A stretch of 64,000 nucleotides of DNA from an uncultured Bacteroidales bacterium (GTDB lineage: Bacteria; Bacteroidota; Bacteroidia; Bacteroidales; Muribaculaceae), in NCBI GenBank assembly GCA_902776835.1, contig CACYRK010000005.1:1-64000 (forward strand). Direction: 5' to 3'. Position 1 is the first letter of the stretch. Each line of letters starts with the position of its first letter. A model generated the notes under the pieces. It saw only the letters and a list, made by a program, of their open reading frames with translations. It did not search any database and was not told the DNA's origin. Below are positions 24,919-33,277 of this stretch, piece by piece. The position numbers and the translations under genes were made by a program.

Positions 24919-25683
24919 TTATTCATCTTCTTCGACTGGCGGGGTGTCGTCGTCCTCGACATATTGTCCGGTGGCAATGAGAAACTCCTTCACCGCAAGT
25001 CGCATCTGCTGCAAGAAGATTGGGTCGGCCTGCAGCCGGGCATATCCCGCGCAGGCAATCAGGCGGCCCGCCGTCACGTCGCTCTGCCAGTTGGTGCCCA
25101 ATATCACGCGGCTTTGACCGTAGTCGTAGCCTCGCTTGAGAATCACGTTTTGCTGGGCGGGGTTGACTTCGGCCAGCAGCAGCGCTGTCAGCCAGCCCGC
25201 CATGGCGTGCATCGAGGGGTACGACCCGCCTTGCTGGCGCAACGCGGCTACGCTCTCGCCGCTGGGCGGCACTGTGCGGAAGCGCTCGGCAGGCAACGTG
25301 CGACCGTTGTCGTGCTTGGCAATCAGCACGATAGGCTCGATGGTGCGAACCGACTTGTCGATGAGTTCATAAATCTCGGGCGTGCTGTCGGGGTTGATGT
25401 CGATGGTTAACGCCTCAGAAAACAGCGCGCACAGCGACTCGCTGTCGCGTTGGGCATCGGCGATGGCCTGCGTCAGTGCAGCGTTCTTCTGCTTGCGGCC
25501 CCAGAAGTATTGCGTCACGTCGTAGTAAAACGCGTCGCTGGTCGAGTCGGGAACCACAGGCAGGTACGTCGCGGGGTCGGGCAGACACTCGGCGCCGAAG
25601 TACACCGTGGTGTCGGCCTCTTGCGCTTGCGCGCCTACTGCGATGGCCACAAGGCCCAACAAAATGAGAAATATCCTTTTCAT
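24919..25683 (-). CDS. PAP2-family protein, paralogue 3, active site lost
   Basis: From the ATG at 25683 the product has 254 residues with a signal peptide (MKRIFLILLGLVAIAVGAQA). It aligns with the other three in the family (DSTSDAFYYDVTQYFWGRKQ; YDYGQSRVILGTNWQSDVTA), but all three PAP2 motifs are altered. Kx6RP is KHDNGRTLP (Arg to Leu), PSGH is PSMH, and the nucleophile His of SRx5Hx3D is Asn (SRVILGTNWQSD). I checked the codons on the minus strand: AAC stands where the neighbours have CAC. The frame is otherwise intact and the signal peptide is good, so the gene looks maintained rather than decaying. It is probably not a phosphatase; a binding or regulatory role is a guess. Confidence 0.85.
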   Translation of the reverse strand: MKRIFLILLGLVAIAVGAQAQEADTTVYFGAECLPDPATYLPVVPDSTSDAFYYDVTQYFWGRKQKNAALTQAIADAQRDSESLCALFSEALTIDINPDSTPEIYELIDKSVRTIEPIVLIAKHDNGRTLPAERFRTVPPSGESVAALRQQGGSYPSMHAMAGWLTALLLAEVNPAQQNVILKRGYDYGQSRVILGTNWQSDVTAGRLIACAGYARLQADPIFLQQMRLAVKEFLIATGQYVEDDDTPPVEEDE

Positions 25684-25709
25684 GGTCAATGCTTTTCTGT
25701 TTCAACGCC

Positions 25710-26564
25710 TTACGGCACAATTACTTTCTTGCCTCGGCCCACCAGCACGCCGTGGCTGTCGCTCGTGGCCGGGCGACCGTCGATGGTGTAGAGCGCGTCG
25801 TCAGCGCTCGTTCGGTCAATGGTCAAATTCGGCTGCTCGGTGAAGATGTGGTGTTGCGTGGCCAGGAACTCCTCCTTGGCTTGACGCATCAGTTCGCGAA
25901 AATCGGGGTCGGCATGAAGGCGTGCCACACAGGCGGCGGCAATCAGGCGACCGGCATCCACGTCGCTCTGCCAGTGCGCGCCCACGATGATGCGGCTCTG
26001 CCCGTACTCGTAGCCGCGCTTCAGGAGCGCCTCTTGAGCGTCGGGATTCACCTCGGCAAGCAGCAGGGCCATCGCCCAGCCGCGCAGCGCGTGACCCGAC
26101 GGGTAGGAGTAGTCGGCAGCCAGCACGGTCATGTTCTCGGTCGAATAGACCGGGTCGCCAAACACCACAAAGGGCCTGCGGCGCTTATTCGCGTTCTTGG
26201 CTTGCGTCACGCCCTTGGCTGCCGCGGTCAGTCCCGCGTCGAGCATGGCGAAGATGCAGGGTGTCGTGGCCGGACTTACCGTCTGGCCGAAAGCCGACGA
26301 AAACAGGCGCGCCACCACATCGATGCCATAGGCGGCGTCGCTGCGGGCCTGCACGCCACGCGTGCCCTTGCGATTATCCTTGCCCCAGTAGTACTGACTC
26401 ACGTCGTAGGCAAAGGCCGCGCTTGCCGAGTCGGGCTGGTAGGGCAAGTAACGCCGCGCGTCGGGCATGTCTTCGGTGTGAAGATTGAGCGCCGCGCGCT
26501 GCTGAGCAACAGCGCCAACGGCCATCACCGCCAATATGATGAGTGTAAAAATTCTCGTATGCAT
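25710..26564 (-). CDS. PAP2-family phosphatase, paralogue 4 (first gene of operon)
   Basis: This 284-residue protein has a signal peptide (MHTRIFTLIILAVMAVGAVA). The three motifs are intact: KNANKRRRP, YPSGH and SRIIVGAHWQSDVDAG. The tail YTIDGRPATSDSHGVLVGRG followed by KKVIVP is a surface-type ending like that of paralogue 2. It is the first gene after the promoter at 26597-26604, with paralogue 3 following after 26 bases. The expected role is hydrolysis of phosphate esters outside the inner membrane. Confidence 0.88.
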   Translation of the reverse strand: MHTRIFTLIILAVMAVGAVAQQRAALNLHTEDMPDARRYLPYQPDSASAAFAYDVSQYYWGKDNRKGTRGVQARSDAAYGIDVVARLFSSAFGQTVSPATTPCIFAMLDAGLTAAAKGVTQAKNANKRRRPFVVFGDPVYSTENMTVLAADYSYPSGHALRGWAMALLLAEVNPDAQEALLKRGYEYGQSRIIVGAHWQSDVDAGRLIAAACVARLHADPDFRELMRQAKEEFLATQHHIFTEQPNLTIDRTSADDALYTIDGRPATSDSHGVLVGRGKKVIVP

Positions 26565-26596
26565 ATCGTTATAAAATTATCAAAACTAAGAATCTA

Positions 26597-26604
26597 CAAA
26601 GTTA
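26597..26604 (-). promoter_or_regulatory. Promoter -7 box for the PAP2-LRR-rarA operon
   Basis: TAACTTTG on the minus strand, 33 bases before the start at 26564. Confidence 0.6.
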
Positions 26605-26665
26605 CACCATTTTCGCCACAACGCAAAGCCCGCCATGTTAAAAAATTGCTACAACGTTAATCATG

Positions 26666-26697
26666 CACCATCAAAGGGGACGGTTCTTTTGATGGTG
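26666..26697. repeat. GGGACGGT-family palindrome, copy 12
   Basis: CACCATCAAA pairs with TTTTGATGGTG around GGGGACGGTTC. The next copy follows 87 bases later, close to the 86-base spacing at 7944/8030, and the spacer sequence is partly shared (TGTTTTxTTAAC ... AGCAAAA). Confidence 0.8.
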
Positions 26698-26746
26698 TTT
26701 TGTTAACACTTGTTTATAATTCCCTTTCTCAATATCAGCCATTTAG

Positions 26747-26787
26747 CAAAAACACCATCAAAGGGGACGGTTCTTTTGATGGTGTTT
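26747..26787. repeat. GGGACGGT-family palindrome, copy 13
   Basis: The longest arms in the CATCAAA group: AAAAACACCATCAAA against TTTTGATGGTGTTTTT around GGGGACGGTTC. Confidence 0.8.
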
Positions 26788-26824
26788 TTGCTAATTTTCC
26801 CCTTACTGATTTCCATAGGAGTCC

Positions 26825-26936
26825 TCGATTACTCGACTGTTCGAATGCTCGAATGTTCGCCTGCTCGAACCCTCGCCTGCTCGAACCCTCGCCTGCTCGA
26901 ACCCTCGCCTGCTCGAACCCTCGCCTGCTCGAGCAC
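26825..26936. repeat. 8-base-period array with a TCGA core, 14 units
   Basis: Every 8 bases the sequence restarts with TCG[AC]: units such as TCGATTAC, TCGACTGT, TCGAATGC, then alternating TCGCCTGC and TCGAACCC. The second half is also a perfect 16-base repeat. The first units are degenerate, the later ones nearly identical. Confidence 0.85.
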
Positions 26937-27042
26937 CCCAGGGCAGAAAATTACCCTGCAGCGTTTTGCCCGAGGCCGACTCGCTTTTGCCTCTCGCCAA
27001 AATTAGTTTTGCAAAAACGGCCGCTTTTTGAGAAATATTCCC

Positions 27043-27050
27043 TAACTTTG
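27043..27050 (+). promoter_or_regulatory. Promoter -7 box for the LUD-MATE operon
   Basis: TAACTTTG, 34 bases before the ATG at 27085. Confidence 0.6.
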
Positions 27051-27084
27051 TGCTTATAATTTTACACCATCACACAATAGCATT

Positions 27085-27723
27085 ATGACACCGAAAGAAA
27101 CACGCAACAATCTCCTTGCCGAACGCTTGATTAAGAACTTGAATCGCCGCAACATTCAGGCGGTGTATTTCCCCACGGCAGCCGAGGCATGCCAGGCCGT
27201 GAACCAGATGATTGGCGACGGCAGCACCGTGGCTTGGGGCGGCTCGATGAGCATCCGCGACATGGGCTTGCTCGATGCCTTGCGCGCGCGCAAGACGCTG
27301 CATCTGCTCGACCGCGAGTTGGCCACCACGCCCGATGAGGTGCAGCAGGTCTACCTCGAGTCGATGGCGGCCGACTTCTACCTCACCAGTGCCAACGCCA
27401 TGAGTCAGGATGGCGTGATAGTGAGCATCGACGGCAACGGCAACCGTGTGGCCGCCATCACCTGGGGCCCGAAGAAGGTGATTTTCGTGGTGGGAATGAA
27501 CAAGGTGATGCCCACCGTCGAGAGCGCTCTCGCGCGCGCAAGAGGCGTCGCCGCCGCGACCAACGCGCAGCGCTTCGACATCGACACGCCGTGCCGAACC
27601 ACGGGCTGTTGCATGAACTGCAACTCGCCGCAGAGCATATGCAGTTACATCCATTTCTTGCGCAACAGCCGTGGCGGAAACCGCCACATCGTGGTGCTCG
27701 TGGGCGAAGATTTGGGCTACTAA
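27085..27723 (+). CDS. LUD-domain (LutC-like, DUF162) protein
   Basis: This 212-residue protein of the lactate-utilisation LUD family has the N-terminal MTPKETRNNLLAERLIKNLN, GDGSTVAWGGSMSIRDMGL (about 47-65), ANAMSQDGVIVSIDGNGNRV (about 110-129) and the glycine-rich region before VIFVVGMNKVMPTVE. The C-terminal Cys residues (CRTTGCCMNC, near 172-181) match the stand-alone LUD branch. LutC proteins in other bacteria belong to an iron-sulphur lactate oxidation complex; no lutA or lutB gene is nearby, so that role is uncertain here. A MATE pump gene starts 10 bases after its stop. Confidence 0.85.
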   Translation: MTPKETRNNLLAERLIKNLNRRNIQAVYFPTAAEACQAVNQMIGDGSTVAWGGSMSIRDMGLLDALRARKTLHLLDRELATTPDEVQQVYLESMAADFYLTSANAMSQDGVIVSIDGNGNRVAAITWGPKKVIFVVGMNKVMPTVESALARARGVAAATNAQRFDIDTPCRTTGCCMNCNSPQSICSYIHFLRNSRGGNRHIVVLVGEDLGY

Positions 27724-27732
27724 TAGCGGAGA

Positions 27733-29085
27733 ATGAGCACGGCCCAGCACGAAAAATTCGTGAAGATGACCAGCCAGCCGGTGGGCAAGTTGGTCACCCA
27801 ACTCGCAATCCCCTCGATTGTGAGCATGCTCGTGTCGGGCATCTACAACCTCGTCGACACCTACTTTGTGGGGCAAATCAACACACAGTCGGTGGCGGCC
27901 CTGGGCATCGTGTTCTCATATATGACGCTCATCCAGGCCATCTCGATGTTCTTCGGCCAAGGCTCGGGCAACTTCATCTCGCGCGCCCTCGGGCGCGAGG
28001 ACACCGACCAGGCCGGCAAGATGGTGGCCGTGGGCGTGGTGTCGTCGGTAATCACTGGCGTGGTCATTGCCCTGGCGGGATTTGCGCTGATGAAGCCCAC
28101 GCTGCGTTTCTTCGGCTCCACCGAGACCATACTCCCTTACGCCAGCGATTATTACAGTTATATCTTGCTGGGCACGCCGTTCATCATGGGGTGCTTCACG
28201 ATGAACAACCAGATGCGCCACCAAGGCAACGCCTCGCTGGCGATGGTGGGCATCGCCGCGGGAGCCGCCCTCAACGTCGCCCTCGACCCGATATTGATTT
28301 TCGGCTTCGGCATGGGCATTAGAGGTGCCGGCTTGGCCACCGCCATGTCACAAGCCATGAGTTTCGTGCTTATGCTGGCGCTGATGGGCCGCAATGGCGG
28401 TGTGCCGATGCGCCTGAGCCAGTTCCGCCCCACGATGCAGCGTTACCGCGACATTTCCGCCGGCGGGCTGCCCTCGCTGGCACGACAAAGCCTGATGAGC
28501 ATCTCGGCAATCTGCCTCAACCAGGTCGCCGCACACTATGGCGACGAGGCGATAGCCGCCTTTTCAGTGGTGGGGCGCGTGGCCATGCTTGCCGGCGCGG
28601 CAATGATTGGCTACGGACAGGGATTTCAGCCCGTGTGCGGCTTTAACTATGGCGCCGAACTGTTTGGCCGTGTGCGCGATGCTTTTTGGCATAGTTGCCG
28701 CGTGTCGACCATCTATTGCACCGTGCTTGCCATCGCCGGATTTGTCTTCGCGCGACAAGTTGTCGCGCTCTTTGTCAACCACGACCCAGTGGTGATCGAC
28801 ACCGGCGCGACCATTCTGCGCTACCAGTGCCTGTCGTTCCCGCTGAGCGGCTTCATCGTCATGAGCAATATGTATCTGCAAAACATACGCAAGACCGTGC
28901 CCGCCGTCATTATGGCCTCGGCCCGCCATGGCCTCTTTTTCATCCCGGCCCTCTACATCGGCTACGCCACGCTGGGCCTCACCGGAGTCGAGATGTCGCA
29001 GGCCGTCGCCGATGTCATCGCCTTCATCCTCGCTATACCCCTCTCACTCACCGCCCTCCGCCGCATGGCCCCCAACCCCAACTAA
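27733..29085 (+). CDS. MATE-family multidrug/toxin efflux transporter
   Basis: MATE pumps expel cationic drugs or metabolites across the inner membrane in exchange for Na+ or H+. The 450-residue protein has about twelve hydrophobic segments in two halves, the family start PVGKLVTQLAIPSIVSMLVS, GIYNLVDTYFVGQI (about 39-52) and the second-half counterpart GLPSLARQSLMSISAICLNQ. GQGFQPVCGFNYGA (about 300) is a typical MATE stretch. It is translated in an operon after the LUD gene. The substrate is not predictable. Confidence 0.92.
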   Translation: MSTAQHEKFVKMTSQPVGKLVTQLAIPSIVSMLVSGIYNLVDTYFVGQINTQSVAALGIVFSYMTLIQAISMFFGQGSGNFISRALGREDTDQAGKMVAVGVVSSVITGVVIALAGFALMKPTLRFFGSTETILPYASDYYSYILLGTPFIMGCFTMNNQMRHQGNASLAMVGIAAGAALNVALDPILIFGFGMGIRGAGLATAMSQAMSFVLMLALMGRNGGVPMRLSQFRPTMQRYRDISAGGLPSLARQSLMSISAICLNQVAAHYGDEAIAAFSVVGRVAMLAGAAMIGYGQGFQPVCGFNYGAELFGRVRDAFWHSCRVSTIYCTVLAIAGFVFARQVVALFVNHDPVVIDTGATILRYQCLSFPLSGFIVMSNMYLQNIRKTVPAVIMASARHGLFFIPALYIGYATLGLTGVEMSQAVADVIAFILAIPLSLTALRRMAPNPN

Positions 29086-29207
29086 CCTCACCCCTCCCAA
29101 TCCTCACAGTAATAAATAAGAGTTGCATTTTTCCTGTTTTTATGGGGATTTTTGGTGTTTTTGATGAGGTTGATGTCGAATTATTTGTTTTTGTGGGCAA
29201 TTTGCAT

Positions 29208-29215
29208 TAACTTTG
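29208..29215 (+). promoter_or_regulatory. Promoter -7 box for deoD
   Basis: TAACTTTG followed by C, about 80 bases before the ATG at 29294. Confidence 0.6.
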
Positions 29216-29293
29216 CAATTCAAACGCTATATGGAGTTCCAATGCTCTATATGGCGAGTCAATGAAAAATAGTAACACTAAAACAATAATATT

Positions 29294-30010
29294 ATGTCAA
29301 CACCTCACATTAATGCACCCGAAGGTGCTTTCGCAAAGACCGTGCTTATGCCGGGCGATCCACTGAGAGCAAAGTTTGTCGCCGAGAATTTTCTTGAGGA
29401 TGCCAAGTTGGTGACTTCGGTACGCAATGTTTTCGGCTTCACCGGGACCTACAACGGCAAGCCGGTGACCGTGATGGCCAGCGGCATGGGTATGCCCAGC
29501 ATGGGTATCTACTCTTATGAGTTGTTCCACTTCTACGATGTCGACAACATCATCCGCATCGGCTCGGCCGGCAGTTATACCGAGGAACTCGACGTTCACG
29601 ACCTGATTCTTGCCGACTCGGCTTACGGCGACTCCCGCTTTGCCCGCGTGCAGAACGGCGCCGCCGAGCGCATCAATTATCCCAGCCCCGAGTTGAACAA
29701 GGTGATTATCGAAACGGCACAGCGCCTGGGCATCGACCTGAAGACCGGCCGCATCCACTCGAGCGACGTGTTCTATGGCGGACCTAACGGTGTGAAATGG
29801 ACCGATGTGCGCGAGAAACACGGCGCACTGTGCGTCGAGATGGAGAGTTTCGCGCTCTTCCACAACGCCAACTTCCTGGGCAAGCGTGCCGCTTGCCTGC
29901 TCACCATCTCCGACTCGCTGGTGACTCACACCTCGCTCAGCGCCGAAGACCGCCAGGAGTCGTTCCGCACGATGATGAAACTGGCCCTCGAGTCGGCCAT
30001 CGCCATATAA
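29294..30010 (+). CDS. deoD: Purine-nucleoside phosphorylase, DeoD type
   Basis: DeoD splits purine (deoxy)nucleosides with phosphate to give base and (deoxy)ribose 1-phosphate in salvage. The 238-residue protein matches the hexameric bacterial type along its length: MSTPHINAPEGAFAKTVLMP, GDPLRAKFVAENFL, MASGMGMPSMGIYSYEL (phosphate site), IRIGSAGSYTEEL, VEMESFALFHNA (ribose/base site) and LTISDSLVTHTSLSAEDRQ with the catalytic Asp in ISDS. It has its own promoter. Confidence 0.96.
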   Translation: MSTPHINAPEGAFAKTVLMPGDPLRAKFVAENFLEDAKLVTSVRNVFGFTGTYNGKPVTVMASGMGMPSMGIYSYELFHFYDVDNIIRIGSAGSYTEELDVHDLILADSAYGDSRFARVQNGAAERINYPSPELNKVIIETAQRLGIDLKTGRIHSSDVFYGGPNGVKWTDVREKHGALCVEMESFALFHNANFLGKRAACLLTISDSLVTHTSLSAEDRQESFRTMMKLALESAIAI

Positions 30011-30037
30011 TGCCACGGCTGTAACATAACGATTCAC

Positions 30038-30095
30038 TGCTCATTGTCGCTGGAGGATACGCGCTTTATGCTTCGACCCACTGCGACAATGAGCA
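30038..30095. promoter_or_regulatory. Perfect 13-base inverted repeat ahead of a secreted-protein gene
   Basis: TGCTCATTGTCGC (30038-30050) pairs with GCGACAATGAGCA (30083-30095) around 32 bases. It lies 27 bases after the deoD stop and 32 bases before the next start. It is not followed by a T run, so a leader structure or operator is more likely than a terminator. Confidence 0.5.
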
Positions 30096-30127
30096 TTGCT
30101 ATTACCACCTTAATAAAATTCAAAAAG

Positions 30128-31516
30128 ATGAAAAAGATTATCTATTTTCTGATAGCCTTGTCGCCGATGCTTGCATGGGCACAGCAGAATGTGATTACTT
30201 ATAACCCGGTTGACAAGCAGGTGCTGCTTACTGAGGTGAATGCCGAGAATAACCTGGAAACGCTTGTGGTCATCGATGAACAAGACTTCAACACCGTGCA
30301 GTATGATAAAGATGGACGTGTCACCGAGCTTACCAACAGCTTGGGTACGCTGGCTTTTGAGTACGAAGACAACTGCATAAATGTGACATACAACATCGAC
30401 GGCCAAATTCTTTCGAGGCATGTCTACTACTACCAAGACACCAAGGAATACGCTAAGTTGACCAAACTGATAAAGGATTGGGCAGGCACGCTGAACACTA
30501 CCGACCGCGTGGTGAACTTCATGAACAGCGACGCATTCAAGTCGACCTACGAGTTTCTCGACAACACGTTCGACGGCGTTAGCAATCCTGTGAAGGCACT
30601 CTATGAGAATGTGTTGCGCAAAGCTGTTTATGGTGAGAAAAAGGACATGAACGGCATGGATGAGGCATTCGACGATATGATTTCGCTTGTGTTCAAGATG
30701 TCGGAAGGGGTAAAAGATAATATCAAAGATGCAGTTTTCACCAACCCCCGAAAGTATTTCGACAAATTTGTGTCATATGTGTATAATCTGCACAAAGAGA
30801 AGTATAATCGTCAAAAGGCCAACAACAATTTCAAGATGTCATGGCGCGAAGGGCTGTGGGAGAAAGTGGTACGCAACGAAATCACCATCGAGGAAGCCAC
30901 GGCCAAGGTTGCCGAAGTTATGGCCAAGAAAGAGCAATACGAAAAAGAACACTCCAATGAATTTGCCGACATACTGATTGAGATGATGACCGACGAGCAA
31001 ACTGGCGAGGAGAAGATAGAGTTCAGGGAAGTTGCTAAGACAAGCGACGATGCTCTGTTAGAGTCGAGTGCGGCTTCGGCCGAAGGTGATGCCGACCTGA
31101 TTTTTAAAAAACTCGACAACTATATCAATCATAGCGAGTATGGGCGTCTGGACAATATGTTTATCTACTACAACTATTATAAAAGTACCGGTCCAGAAGA
31201 GTGGACATATAAACGTCATCCCTCTACCGAAAGTGGCAAGCTCACCCTGCAGAGACATTCACCACCTCTCAATGGCGCAAGTTTCGGTGTGGAGCCTTCA
31301 AAGTGGAAGAACCCCTTCTACAAAGTCGAACTTTACTACGAGAACGATGTTGACTATAGCAACTGGGGAACTGTAATGGTGCGCCTGTGGCTGACACCTT
31401 CAGGCTCAATTCTCAACACCTATATTATGGACTATCGCCACCAATATTCCGACGAGGTCAACATCCCCACTCCAAAAATCACAGGAAGCGACTGGCTTAA
31501 CCTGGTGTTCGACTAA
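30128..31516 (+). CDS. Secreted protein of unknown function
   Basis: From the ATG at 30128 the product has 462 residues and a signal peptide (MKKIIYFLIALSPMLAWA, cut after AWA before QQ). Earlier in-frame ATGs run across the upstream inverted repeat. The mature part has an N-terminal beta-rich section (YNPVDKQVLLTEVNAENNLE), a long charged helical middle (about 160-340, including KVAEVMAKKEQYEKEHSNEF) and a C-terminal section with many Tyr and Trp. I recognise no domain. Its base composition is more AT-rich than its neighbours. It is convergent with nhaC. Confidence 0.7.
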   Translation: MKKIIYFLIALSPMLAWAQQNVITYNPVDKQVLLTEVNAENNLETLVVIDEQDFNTVQYDKDGRVTELTNSLGTLAFEYEDNCINVTYNIDGQILSRHVYYYQDTKEYAKLTKLIKDWAGTLNTTDRVVNFMNSDAFKSTYEFLDNTFDGVSNPVKALYENVLRKAVYGEKKDMNGMDEAFDDMISLVFKMSEGVKDNIKDAVFTNPRKYFDKFVSYVYNLHKEKYNRQKANNNFKMSWREGLWEKVVRNEITIEEATAKVAEVMAKKEQYEKEHSNEFADILIEMMTDEQTGEEKIEFREVAKTSDDALLESSAASAEGDADLIFKKLDNYINHSEYGRLDNMFIYYNYYKSTGPEEWTYKRHPSTESGKLTLQRHSPPLNGASFGVEPSKWKNPFYKVELYYENDVDYSNWGTVMVRLWLTPSGSILNTYIMDYRHQYSDEVNIPTPKITGSDWLNLVFD

Positions 31517-31525
31517 TAGCCAAAA

Positions 31526-32989
31526 TCAAAGGTTCTCTTGATTTTCGGTGCTAGGGGTGACGCGCTTGATGCGCCAGCCCAGGGCGGCAATGAGCAGTGT
31601 CATTAGCGGGCACAGTATGTTGAAGAAGCAGTAGGGTAGGTAGGTGATGGTGGGCACGCCGAGCACCGTGGCTTGCGTCATGCCGCACGTGTTCCACGGC
31701 ACGAGCACCGACGTCACCGTCACTGCGTCCTCGGTGGTGCGGCTCAGCAGGCGAGCCTCGAAGCCCTCTTCCTCGTAGACGTTGCGAAACATGTCGGCGC
31801 CAAGCACGATGCTGATAAACTGGTCGCCGGTGGCCACGTTGAGGAAAAAGCCTGTCACAACAGTCGACGCCACCAGGCTGAACCGCGTGCGCACAAAGCG
31901 AATAATCTGTCGCGTGATGCTCTCAATCATGCCGCTGGCCACCATGGCCGAGCCGAAACTCATGGCGCAAATTATCAGCCAGATGGTGTTGAGCATGCCG
32001 GCCATACCACCCGTCGACACCAGGTCGTTCAGGGCGGCAAACCCTGTGTCGACCGCCGTCGCGCCATAGAACGTGATGGCCAAGCCCTTGGTGAGTGCCG
32101 CGGCGGTGCTCAGCGAGGCATCGTCGGCGATTTGGCACAAAATGTGGGGCTGAAGCACCAAGGCGGTGATGCCCGCCATCACCGACGAGGCAAACAGCAC
32201 GATGAGCGACGGCACGCGGCGCACGATGAGCACACCGGTCACGAGCGGCACAAGCAGCGTCCACAGCGAGATGTTGAAGGTCGATTCGAGGCCTTGGGTG
32301 TACTGCGAGACGTTGAGCGGGCCCGAACTGTCGTGCCCGAAGCCTGCCACACCGAATATTATCAGCGCGATGGCAAGCGCCGGCACGGTGGTGTGCATCA
32401 TGTAGCGGATGTGCACGAAAATGTCGACCCGCGAGGCCGACGAGGCCAGGATGGTGGTATCGCTCAGCGGCGACATCTTGTCGCCAAAATATGCCCCGGA
32501 GATAATCGCGCCCGCCGTCCACGCCTCGCTGATTCCCAGCGCCTGGCCCACGGCCAGCAGGGCCACACCGATGGTGGCGATGGTGGTCCACGAACTACCG
32601 GAGAGCAGCGACACAATCGAACATATCACGCACGCCGTAAGCAGGAAAAACCGCGGCGAGAGAATCTGCACGCCATAGTAAATAAGCGTGGGCACAATGC
32701 CGCTCACCATCCACGACCCCGACAGCATGCCCACGGCCAGCAGTATCATGAGCGTGACGAAGATGCTGCCCATGGTTTTCGACATCTGCTTGTCGAAGGC
32801 GCGCCACGGCACGCGGTAAAACAGCATCGAGATAATCAGGCACACCGCCAAACCCATAATCAGGGCTATCTGACTGCCGCCCATGAGCGAGTCGCTGCCA
32901 AAAAGCGAAATCACAACGGCCAAAAGGCCAATAAGCACCACCAGCGGGATGGCGGCTATAAGCGGATGCGGAAGTTTTCGTTCACTCAT
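31526..32989 (-). CDS. nhaC: NhaC-family Na+/H+ antiporter
   Basis: This 487-residue inner-membrane protein has about eleven hydrophobic segments. Family marks are WMVSGIVPTLIYYGVQ, SLLSGSSWTTIATIGVALL (about 145), AIISGAYFGDKMSPLSDTTI (about 160-180, the conserved core of NhaC) and the later GDQFISIVLGADMFRN and LVPWNTCGMTQATVLGVPT. The family exchanges Na+ for H+, sometimes with malate or lactate in relatives, so the exact exchange is open. It is convergent with the secreted unknown at 30128 (9 bases between stops). Confidence 0.9.
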   Translation of the reverse strand: MSERKLPHPLIAAIPLVVLIGLLAVVISLFGSDSLMGGSQIALIMGLAVCLIISMLFYRVPWRAFDKQMSKTMGSIFVTLMILLAVGMLSGSWMVSGIVPTLIYYGVQILSPRFFLLTACVICSIVSLLSGSSWTTIATIGVALLAVGQALGISEAWTAGAIISGAYFGDKMSPLSDTTILASSASRVDIFVHIRYMMHTTVPALAIALIIFGVAGFGHDSSGPLNVSQYTQGLESTFNISLWTLLVPLVTGVLIVRRVPSLIVLFASSVMAGITALVLQPHILCQIADDASLSTAAALTKGLAITFYGATAVDTGFAALNDLVSTGGMAGMLNTIWLIICAMSFGSAMVASGMIESITRQIIRFVRTRFSLVASTVVTGFFLNVATGDQFISIVLGADMFRNVYEEEGFEARLLSRTTEDAVTVTSVLVPWNTCGMTQATVLGVPTITYLPYCFFNILCPLMTLLIAALGWRIKRVTPSTENQENL

Positions 32990-33055
32990 ATCACAACAAG
33001 AAATAATGGTTAATCCCCCTTTGTGAGAGTCGTCAATCTCGATATAAAACCATCA

Positions 33056-33277
33056 TTATTCAATTTTTCCTCTCTTCAGTTCTGTCTCAAGAAAATCAAA
33101 GACGTAGCGCGGACTTTGGTGGTAAAAGTGCGTGTTCTCGTCTTGTATTCTTTGATAAGTATCTGAATTAAAGACTATATCCAACGCTGTTTCCATGGTC
33201 ATCGTTGAGTCTTGTTCAATTAGTAACTCAGCAAGACTGGTGACCATACTCATTTTCATTTGTGTTGTCTCGCTCAT
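33056..33277 (-). CDS. Small protein partner of a DUF3990/DUF3791 cassette
   Basis: A 73-residue helical protein (MSETTQMKMSMVTSLAELLI at the start, then SDTYQRIQDENTHFYHQSPR). Short proteins with this V.[NS]S.TY..I.DE...Y..SP.YVF..LE pattern commonly sit next to DUF3990 genes in gut Bacteroidota and Firmicutes. Its ATG overlaps the stop of the DUF3990 gene (ATGA), so the two are translationally coupled. A role as immunity or antitoxin partner is inferred from position only. Confidence 0.6.
   Translation of the reverse strand: MSETTQMKMSMVTSLAELLIEQDSTMTMETALDIVFNSDTYQRIQDENTHFYHQSPRYVFDFLETELKRGKIE

Larger units (their letters stand above)
26565..27084. other. Repeat-rich intergenic region between divergent operons
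   Basis: No gene is supported here. It holds the minus-strand promoter of the PAP2 operon (26597-26604), a direct pair of GGGACGGT palindromes (26666-26697, 26747-26787), a TCGA array (26825-26936) and the plus-strand promoter at 27043-27050. Open frames across the array are low-complexity readings of the repeat. Confidence 0.6.

Noticed and set aside
26700..27059. A 119-residue frame reading through the TCGA array
   Set aside because: The product is a low-complexity translation of the 16-base repeat (ARTLACSNPRLLE and so on), with no start signal.
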